A stretch of DNA of 64,000 nucleotides from Bacillus sp. DNRA2 (GTDB lineage Bacteria; Bacillota; Bacilli; Bacillales; Cytobacillaceae), in NCBI RefSeq assembly GCF_012843265.1, contig NZ_JABAIT010000019.1, positions 1-64,000 of the forward strand, read 5' to 3'. Position numbers and translations under genes: made by a program. The notes below the pieces were generated by a model. It searched no databases. It had not been told where the DNA came from and was given only the letters and a program-made list of their open reading frames with translations. Of this stretch, positions 58,248-64,000 are shown one piece after another. How positions within the stretch are numbered: the stretch's first letter is position 1; the number at the start of each line of letters is the position of its first letter.

Positions 58248-60674
58248 ATGGAACATTTAGCTGTGGATAGCTTGTTTATGGACGCGTTTAATTTTTCTAA
58301 AATCGGAATGGCTTTGGTTTCACTAGAAGGCAATTGGTTAAAGGTTAACCCTGCTTTGTGCGATATTTTGGGATATGTTGAAGCAGATTTGATCAAAATG
58401 AACTTTCAGGATGTAACCTATCCTGATGATTTGGAAATGGACCTTACTTACCTTGAAAAAATAATCAATGGTGAAATGGATTCCTTCGAGTTAAGCAAAC
58501 GTTTTTTACATAAAACCGGTCAAATGATCTGGGGCTTATTAAGTGTTTCACTTGTGAAAAATCAAGAGCAGCATCCTTCATACTTTATATGTCAAATTCA
58601 AGACATCACCGAAAAAAAAGTACTAATTGAAAAGCTTGAGAAAAGTGAAATTCGTTATCGAAATATTACACGTTACTCACCTGAGCCAATGGCCTTGTAT
58701 TTCGAAGGAAAGCTAACCTATGTCAATGAAGAAGGTGTTAAGTTAATCGGTGCAACCAGTTATAAGGAGTTAATTGGAAGAAATATCAATGAGTTTATTC
58801 ATCATGATTTTATTAATATCGTTAGTGATCGCGTTCAGAAAATGCTCTCATCGTATGAACAATTGGAAGCGATTGATATCAAACTGATTGATGTAAGCGG
58901 TAAAGAAATCGATGTCAGAATTTCCTCGATGCCGATTGATTATTTTGAAAGAACTGAAATACAAGTTATTTTTACAGATATTACACAGCGCAAACGAATC
59001 GAAAAGGAATTGCAGGAAAGTGAACAACGATACCGCGCATTGGTTGAATCGTCGGCAAATGGAATTGTGCTTCATCAAGATGGGAAAATCGTTTATGTAA
59101 ACCCAAAAATTCTGAGTTTACTAAAGGCGGTCTCTGAGGATCAGTTAGTGGGACAACCAATCATAAACTATGTTCATCCAGACTATCATGACATAGTGAA
59201 ACATCGGATTGAGGAGCTCGACCGTAATATTCCTGTTGGGGCGATTGAGGAAAAATACCTATGCTTTGATGGAACAGTTGTTGATGTGGAAGTGGTTGCG
59301 ACACCAATAGAATATATGGATAAACCTGCGTTCCAAGTAATCGTTCATGATATTTCAAAAAAGAAAGAAATGCAGAGTAAGCTCGACAAATCCAAGGAAC
59401 AATATCAGACTGTTATTGAAAAAATAAAAGAGGTAATCTTCCAAACTGATATCAATGGGAGGTTTACATTCCTAAATCCAGCTTGGGAAAATATTACCGG
59501 ATATAAGGTTGAGGAGAGTCTCGGTCATCATTTTTATGAATATATTAATGGGACAGACCGAAACCAATTTCAAGATCAATTCAATGCCATGATAAAAGGA
59601 AAAAATGAATACGTGGGTAAAGAAGTTCACTGTCTAACAAAGGATGGAGGCAATTGTTGTGTCGATGTGTTTGTTAAAGTTTCATTGAATGAACACGGAG
59701 ATGTAACCGATACGATTGGGACACTGAATGACATTACAAAACGGAAGGAATCGGAAGCGGAATTGATCGCCAGTGAAGAGCGCTTTCGCATGTTGGCTGA
59801 ATATTCAAGTGATATGATTTCCCTGCATGATGTCAATGGGGTGTATCTTTACACTTCACCTGCCTGTAAGGAAATATTGCAATATGAAGCCGAAGAATTA
59901 ATCGGGCGTGATGCCTTTCTCTTCATACATCCTAATGACCGTGAAATGATATCAATGGATAACGCGTATGTAAGAATGCAAGGATATACAACTTCTACGT
60001 ATAGATTGCGCCGGAAAGATGGCGAGTACGTTTGGATGGAATCTGCGACAAAGTTGATAAGCGATCCCAAATCTGGCGAAGAAAAACTAATTGTTGTCTC
60101 ACGAAATGTTACAAATCGTAAACTGACTGAACAAAAGCTCCAAAAGGCAAATGAAATTTTGCAAAAGCTATCTACTGTTGATGGATTGACCGGAGTGTCT
60201 AATCGACGAGCTTTTGATGAGCGTTTGGAAATTGAATGGAAGCGTTCACTACGTAACTCGACTCCGCTTTCGCTCATCATGTTTGATATAGATTATTTTA
60301 AGGCATATAACGATACTTATGGTCACCAAGGTGGTGATGGCTGTTTAAAGCAGATTGCAAGTACCATTCAAGAAACGTTGGGACGTATTTCTGATTTTAT
60401 TTGTCGTTATGGCGGTGAGGAGTTCTGTGCTATCCTTCCTGATACAAGTAAGGATGGAGCTAAGACAGTCGGGGAGAAAATTCGTACTGCGATTGAGGGA
60501 TTAAAAATCCCGCATGCTGGTTCAAAAAATCAACCTTGGGTGACAATCAGCATCGGAACAGCGACGATGATTCCGACTTTGTATACCTCATATGAGGATT
60601 TAATTGCTAATGCTGACAAGGCGGTATATCAAGCAAAACATAGTGGGCGTAATTGTATCTGTCATTATGAATAA
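58248..60674 (+). CDS. Diguanylate cyclase with five PAS domains
   Basis: An 808-residue cytoplasmic protein. Five PAS domains follow one another (about 10-120, 130-250, 255-370, 380-500, 510-625), each ending with the PAC-like DITxRK or VTNRK motif, then a GGDEF domain (635-808) with LTGVSNRRAFDERL and the active site GGEEF (722-726). The product-inhibition I-site RISD (713-716) is five residues upstream, as usual. It makes c-di-GMP in response to an unknown signal. There is no membrane segment and no EAL domain. The ATG at 58248 follows GGGAGAAG. Confidence 0.92.
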   Translation: MEHLAVDSLFMDAFNFSKIGMALVSLEGNWLKVNPALCDILGYVEADLIKMNFQDVTYPDDLEMDLTYLEKIINGEMDSFELSKRFLHKTGQMIWGLLSVSLVKNQEQHPSYFICQIQDITEKKVLIEKLEKSEIRYRNITRYSPEPMALYFEGKLTYVNEEGVKLIGATSYKELIGRNINEFIHHDFINIVSDRVQKMLSSYEQLEAIDIKLIDVSGKEIDVRISSMPIDYFERTEIQVIFTDITQRKRIEKELQESEQRYRALVESSANGIVLHQDGKIVYVNPKILSLLKAVSEDQLVGQPIINYVHPDYHDIVKHRIEELDRNIPVGAIEEKYLCFDGTVVDVEVVATPIEYMDKPAFQVIVHDISKKKEMQSKLDKSKEQYQTVIEKIKEVIFQTDINGRFTFLNPAWENITGYKVEESLGHHFYEYINGTDRNQFQDQFNAMIKGKNEYVGKEVHCLTKDGGNCCVDVFVKVSLNEHGDVTDTIGTLNDITKRKESEAELIASEERFRMLAEYSSDMISLHDVNGVYLYTSPACKEILQYEAEELIGRDAFLFIHPNDREMISMDNAYVRMQGYTTSTYRLRRKDGEYVWMESATKLISDPKSGEEKLIVVSRNVTNRKLTEQKLQKANEILQKLSTVDGLTGVSNRRAFDERLEIEWKRSLRNSTPLSLIMFDIDYFKAYNDTYGHQGGDGCLKQIASTIQETLGRISDFICRYGGEEFCAILPDTSKDGAKTVGEKIRTAIEGLKIPHAGSKNQPWVTISIGTATMIPTLYTSYEDLIANADKAVYQAKHSGRNCICHYE

Positions 60675-60688
60675 TGATCTAAAAGTTT

Positions 60689-60722
60689 GGTCACGAGAAT
60701 TTTTTCGTGTCCATTTTTTTGT
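60689..60722 (+). terminator. Rho-independent terminator
   Basis: GGTCACGA (60689-60696) pairs with TCGTGTCC (60705-60712) with one G-T pair, followed by ATTTTTTTG. It ends the cyclase transcript. Confidence 0.82.
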
Positions 60723-60827
60723 GTAATTATCAGATAATTTTTTAATTCACACTTGACTGATTGGAATTATGTGTTTTATAATAAAATCAATAGAAAAACA
60801 CATTCGAGGAAAGAAGGAGTGTTTAAT

Positions 60828-61010
60828 ATGAACGCCAAAAAAGAAAAAAAGCGCCAGAAACTTATTAATAAACTAGTATTTTTTAATGTATATAAAGAAG
60901 ATGACAAGCAGCTTTACGAACTATCACTTTTAAAGCTAGAATCCGAGTATAATAAATTTAAACTTCAATATCATCCACATGGTGAATTTGGATCCATCCA
61001 ATTCATTTAA
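60828..61010 (+). CDS. fbpA: FbpA-like (Fur-regulated basic protein) small protein
   Basis: A 60-residue basic protein. Residues 12-45 (RQKLINKLVFFNVYKEDDKQ and LYELSLLKLESEY) match the FbpA family, small regulators linked to iron-sparing in Bacillus. The C-terminal tail HPHGEFGSIQFI is an unusual addition. AGAAGGAG precedes the ATG at 60828. No clear Fur box was found in the upstream region, so the iron link is by family only. Confidence 0.72.
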   Translation: MNAKKEKKRQKLINKLVFFNVYKEDDKQLYELSLLKLESEYNKFKLQYHPHGEFGSIQFI

Positions 61011-61043
61011 TTTGAAAATCAATTTGAATAATATTCAACATTT

Positions 61044-61074
61044 AACAACTCTGGTTTGGAGTTGTTTTTTTGTT
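61044..61074 (+). terminator. Rho-independent terminator
   Basis: AACAACTC (61044-61051) pairs with GAGTTGTT (61059-61066), followed by TTTTTG. Confidence 0.82.
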
Positions 61075-61137
61075 TTAATAATTAACAATTTTGGATACAT
61101 GTGTCTAAACTGTGAAAAAATTATAAGCAAATTATTA

Positions 61138-61348
61138 TTCATAATTTTTGAAATTTTGATATAATATATTCGAAAAGAGAATAAATATTCAAATATTTAG
61201 AAATAGCCAAACAGTCTTGGCTCAATGATGTCAAAGAAACCCGGAAATCAATGGGTTAAGCTGACCAGACAGGCAATCGAGTGTGTTGTGTTAAAAAGGA
61301 AATTCTACAATTTTTGACCAACATATGGGGAATTTTGCTATTTCTAAA
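61138..61348 (+). ncRNA. Unassigned structured RNA with a 12-bp closing stem
   Basis: A promoter TTCATA (61138-61143), 16-base spacer, TATAAT (61160-61165) leads into TTTAGAAATAGC (61196-61207), which is perfectly complementary to GCTATTTCTAAA (61337-61348). The 129 bases enclosed contain further short stems (AACCC with GGGTT near 61236-61256) and no reading frame. It does not match a riboswitch class I know. It lies about 100 bases ahead of the hypothetical gene at 61449, so it could be its leader or a separate RNA. It is the main content of the 438-base gap. Confidence 0.5.
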
Positions 61349-61448
61349 TAGCATGCCGATGTAAGAACACATTTCTGCTGTCAGAGAAAGTTTGAGAGAA
61401 CTAAGGGGTATTGGAGATTGAAACATTTTTAAAGGGGAGACGGGAGAA

Positions 61449-61772
61449 ATGAATGTAAGTGGCTGGATCAGAGCTTATATGTCAAAAAGTATGAACAATG
61501 AAGAATTTTTAATCAAAGTAGCCAATGTTATTGAAAAGCAGCTTAAGGAATGGGATGAAAACTACGAGGTCTACATAATGAAGCTCACAGACTATGAGTT
61601 CAACGTAAAAAAGGGTGAAACGTATTTAGAGGTTGTACTAACAGAAGCTGAACTGGATGAATTACAAAAGCAAGCACCATTTTCATTGGATGTTAAAATA
61701 TGGAAAGAATTAGAACGACAAGGTCTTGAAATCATTAAAGGACATGGTAATTATCTCGATTCAATCCTTTAA
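61449..61772 (+). CDS. Hypothetical protein, 107 residues
   Basis: A soluble, acidic protein with no recognised family. It is predicted alpha/beta, with a helical N-terminal part (EEFLIKVANVIEKQLKEW) and a strand pair around YEVYIMKLTDYEFNVKKGE. GGGGAGACGGGAG precedes the ATG. It lies between the structured RNA and the broken spoVG copy. The function is unknown. Confidence 0.7.
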   Translation: MNVSGWIRAYMSKSMNNEEFLIKVANVIEKQLKEWDENYEVYIMKLTDYEFNVKKGETYLEVVLTEAELDELQKQAPFSLDVKIWKELERQGLEIIKGHGNYLDSIL

Positions 61773-61908
61773 TTGCTGTAAAAGGTATAAAGTCTCGCTA
61801 GTAGAGCATCTAGATTGGTTCTCGCGTAAAAGAAGGGTAGTTTTTGAAAAAGTTGGCTGTTTCCCAATTTAGGTAGTTATCATATTAATCATAAAGGTGG
61901 AGAACATG

Positions 61909-62217
61909 ATGGAAGTGACAGATGTAAGATTACATCGGGTAAACCAAGATGGATGAATGAAAGCAATTGCTTCAATTACACTTGAACATGAATTTGTTGT
62001 TCATGATATCCGGGTCATTGACGGTAATAATGGTTTATTTGTAGCAATGCCAAGTAAGCGAACACCTGATGGACATTTCCGCGATATTGCTCATCCAATC
62101 AATATTGAAGCGCGAGCCAAAATCCAAGATGCTGTTTTAGCAGAGTACCATCGATTAGGAGAACTTGAAGCAGAAGCAGAAGATGAGGCCAAAGTTCAGG
62201 AAGTTGGCGCTTCCTAA
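61909..62217 (+). pseudogene. spoVG: spoVG copy with an in-frame TGA at codon 16
   Basis: The frame starts MEVTDVRLHRVNQDG, meets TGA (61954-61956) where the family has Arg, and continues [32 protein letters not shown] and an acidic tail, a full SpoVG. CGA-to-TGA is the likely change. The stop is directly followed by ATG (TGAATG), so reinitiation could give an 86-residue form lacking the first strand. AAAGGTGG precedes the first ATG. The normal spoVG neighbours (purR, ridA, glmU) are absent, so this is probably a second, decaying copy. SpoVG is an RNA/DNA-binding sporulation regulator. Confidence 0.82.
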
Positions 62218-62264
62218 AGTGAGCGTTTTAAATATATGGAATAAATACTTTCGTTTAATAGATG

Positions 62265-62307
62265 AAAAAAACCAGGTGTGGCTCGTTGGCCACATCTGGT
62301 TTTTTTG
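62265..62307. terminator. Strong rho-independent terminator
   Basis: AAAAACCAGGTGTGGC (from 62266) pairs with GCCACATCTGGTTTTT (62289-62304) with one G-T pair. It separates the spoVG copy from the convergent ABC permease operon. Confidence 0.9.
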
Positions 62308-62337
62308 AGTAACTATCAGATTTTCGCGCGCGTTGCT

Positions 62338-62384
62338 GTGAAACAACCTTATGAAACAAGAAAATTCGGGGCGTGCCAGGTACC
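62338..62384 (+). repeat. Dispersed intergenic repeat, half copy 10
   Basis: GTGAAAC-N5-ATGAAACAAG, AAAATTCGGGGCGTGCCAGG and TACC; it ends four bases before the permease stop codon. Confidence 0.85.
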
Positions 62385-62387
62385 CTT

Positions 62388-63224
62388 TTATTTTGCAAAG
62401 TATCTTGATTTTTCGGAGATAAAGTCAGCAATGATGACTAGGATGATATAGCAAATTAGAATTAAGGTTATTTCAGTGTAGTGGAAGAAACTCATACTGA
62501 GCTTGAATTGTTGTCCTAGCCCACCTGCACCAACAAATCCAACGACAATCGTCGTCCGCATGATGACTTCCCATCGATATAGAATGTAAGTGAGAAATTG
62601 CGGCAGAATCGAGGGGAGGACACCATATATCAGAATTTGCGCCCGTCCAGCACCAGCTGATGCAAGATTACGGATAGGACGTGAATCTGTATCCTCGATG
62701 ACTTCCGCACACAATTTACCAAGAATCCCAAAGTTGTGTAAGGCAAGGGCAATCGCCCCGGGGAGAATCCCTGGTTTAAAAATAAAAATGACAATCATCG
62801 CCCACACGAGTTCAGGCACAGCTCTGCTGAAAATATAGAGTCCTCTAATTAGACCGAAAACGAACCAGCGATACCATTTCCGGGATAAAGTTAGCGTCCC
62901 ATCTGCAACATTTCGAGCAGCGGGAATAACTGTCAGAAACATCACGATTGTTGAAAAGCCAATCGCCATAATACTCATTTGCAGCGTCTCAACGGTGAGT
63001 TTAAAAGCATCCGACCAACTAGCCCGATTCATAAATGCTACTTCATCTTCACCGATTCCGAGCATTCCCTTAAAAAACTTACTTGCATAGTGAAAATTAT
63101 CCTTAGAGAATACGTCCAAGAGGTTTGCTTTTTCCACACCAATGATAAAATACCATGACGAAGCAATTAAAAGGATAGTTAGGTAGAATGAAAAGCTAAC
63201 AAAACTCAATTTTCTTTTTCTCAT
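62388..63224 (-). CDS. phnE: Phosphonate-type ABC transporter permease 2
   Basis: A 278-residue PhnE-like permease with six helices. The cytoplasmic EAA-type loop is AGAGRAQILIYGVLPSILPQ near residue 190, followed by RTTIVVGFVGAGGLGQQ, the PhnE signature. With the next gene it forms a heteromeric permease for phosphonate, phosphite or a similar anion; the binding protein and ATPase genes should lie upstream, outside the window. It overlaps the upstream permease gene by four bases. Confidence 0.88.
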   Translation of the reverse strand: MRKRKLSFVSFSFYLTILLIASSWYFIIGVEKANLLDVFSKDNFHYASKFFKGMLGIGEDEVAFMNRASWSDAFKLTVETLQMSIMAIGFSTIVMFLTVIPAARNVADGTLTLSRKWYRWFVFGLIRGLYIFSRAVPELVWAMIVIFIFKPGILPGAIALALHNFGILGKLCAEVIEDTDSRPIRNLASAGAGRAQILIYGVLPSILPQFLTYILYRWEVIMRTTIVVGFVGAGGLGQQFKLSMSFFHYTEITLILICYIILVIIADFISEKSRYFAK

Positions 63225-63994
63225 TGCGCCATCCTCTTTCTAAGCGTACTGCTCCAAGCGTCAATTATGATGACCATAATAATCAAGAAGAACACAAAGG
63301 TCCAAACCTCATGGTAATTTAAATCATTAAGAGAGAGCTGAATTTGATAACCCAGTCCACCTAAACCAACGAAACTCATAATTGCAGATGACCTTACTGC
63401 GCACTCAAATCGGTACATGGTATAGCTGATTATGCTCATCTTCACACTTGGAAAATAACCATAAACAAGGCATTCCCATCTTGAAGCACCCGATGCAACG
63501 AGGGCGAGAATTGGCTCTTTTGGAACATCATTGATCATGTCAGCAAAAATCCTACCCAGGATTCCTCCATATGGAATGGCGAGGGCAAATACAGCTGCAT
63601 AAGGTGATAACCCAAATGAAGCTACAAAAAGCCAGGCCCAGACAAGTTCATGGACGGCACGCATAAAACCTAGTAACCTACGAAACGTTCCTTTCATCAC
63701 CGCTCGAGAACGTTCCCCAGACGCTAATACCCCAGATGCTAAAATACCGAATACAAGAGCAAGCACGATTGCTAAGCTCATCCCGGCAACCGCATAGGCA
63801 AGCGTTAACCAAGCTGATTCTAGAGCTAATGTAAGGATTTCTTTAGAAAAATCGGGTTGGAAAATCGCTGCAAATATTTCTAAGGCTGTACTTAAGCCTT
63901 TTGCATGAAACAAATTCGGCCCCCATTCCACTGCAAACAGGCTCCAAGTAAAAATCAATAGAAGGAATACTGTTAAAATCTTTCTTTTATGCAA
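63221..63994 (-). CDS. phnE: Phosphonate-type ABC transporter permease 1 (start may lie beyond the window)
   Basis: A 257-residue PhnE-like permease, paralogous to the next gene. It has six helices, the EAA loop ASGASRWECLVYGYFPSVKM near residue 170, and SSAIMSFVGLGGLGYQ near 206. A possible TTG start is at 63994, but the frame stays open to the window edge at 64000 and no ribosome site is visible, so the true start could be upstream. Tandem phnE genes are typical of phosphonate operons ordered phnC-phnD-phnE-phnE. Confidence 0.85.
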   Translation of the reverse strand: MHKRKILTVFLLLIFTWSLFAVEWGPNLFHAKGLSTALEIFAAIFQPDFSKEILTLALESAWLTLAYAVAGMSLAIVLALVFGILASGVLASGERSRAVMKGTFRRLLGFMRAVHELVWAWLFVASFGLSPYAAVFALAIPYGGILGRIFADMINDVPKEPILALVASGASRWECLVYGYFPSVKMSIISYTMYRFECAVRSSAIMSFVGLGGLGYQIQLSLNDLNYHEVWTFVFFLIIMVIIIDAWSSTLRKRMAQ

Positions 63995-64000
63995 ATCAAC

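Overview
The window looks like chromosomal DNA of a low-GC, spore-forming Bacillota of the Bacillaceae type (Bacillus or a close relative; the species cannot be fixed from sequence alone). The reasons are strong AGGAGG-type ribosome binding sites with frequent TTG/GTG starts, SpoVG, SleB-like, FbpA-like, CD3324-type and DUF4317 proteins, BirA-, Rex- and GlnR/TnrA-type operators, and the GC-rich inverted-repeat element that is widespread in Bacillaceae. I see no rRNA, tRNA, CRISPR array, prophage or origin.

Layout. 1-95: 3' tail of a group II intron. 276-7000: a degenerate BioF-like protein that has lost its PLP lysine, a SleB-type hydrolase, an orphan ATPase, a CPBP protease, an ammonium transporter behind a coiled-coil gene under a GlnR/TnrA-type promoter, and a methyltransferase gene broken by a stop codon. 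7150-9580: a Rex-controlled transporter plus L-lactate dehydrogenase unit. 10340-13766: a BirA-controlled partial biotin operon (bioW-bioF-P450). 13900-16300: a TetR/ABC-2 drug-efflux-like module. 16480-24218: mixed single genes (DUF4317, LacI regulator with a transporter, methyltransferase, adenine deaminase, lipoprotein hydrolase). 24469-28242: an unusual operon of two tandem E1-like adenylating enzymes, a DUF441 membrane protein and a homocitrate-synthase-like/cupin fusion. 28334-31042: a two-component system divergent from a small membrane protein. 31198-32375: a PadR module. 32856-37386: metallopeptidase, HAD phosphatase, thioredoxin, LysR regulator and chromate transporter. 37444-40423: an autoregulated XRE/membrane-protein pair whose membrane gene is split by an IS200/IS605-type element with a dead TnpA and an atypical TnpB. 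40483-49991: penicillin-binding lipoprotein, a structured leader with a CD3324-type gene, FusB-like protein, double GNAT protein, carotenoid-desaturase-like oxidoreductase, Asp-box propeller and OatA-like acyltransferase. 50300-53965: thiSFGH plus a thiE/tenI-like gene behind an attenuator-like leader. 54177-57646: an exported PQQ-dehydrogenase-like lipoprotein divergent from a CuA-cupredoxin lipoprotein. 58248-62217: five-PAS diguanylate cyclase, FbpA-like protein, an unassigned structured RNA and a spoVG copy with a stop codon. 62388-64000: two phosphonate-type ABC permeases.

Two themes run through the window. The first is genome decay and mobile DNA: at least ten copies of one short intergenic repeat (several overlapping stop codons), a miniature inverted-repeat element plus a remnant, two 52-53 bp tandem arrays, the IS element, and in-frame stop codons in a methyltransferase, tnpA and spoVG. 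The second is readable regulation: Rex, BirA, GlnR/TnrA, PadR, TetR, XRE and CcpA-type sites lie at recognisable sigma-A promoters. The most novel candidates are the E1-like/E1-like/DUF441/HMGL-cupin operon, the PQQ-CuA lipoprotein pair and the atypical TnpB with its self-targeting insertion site.
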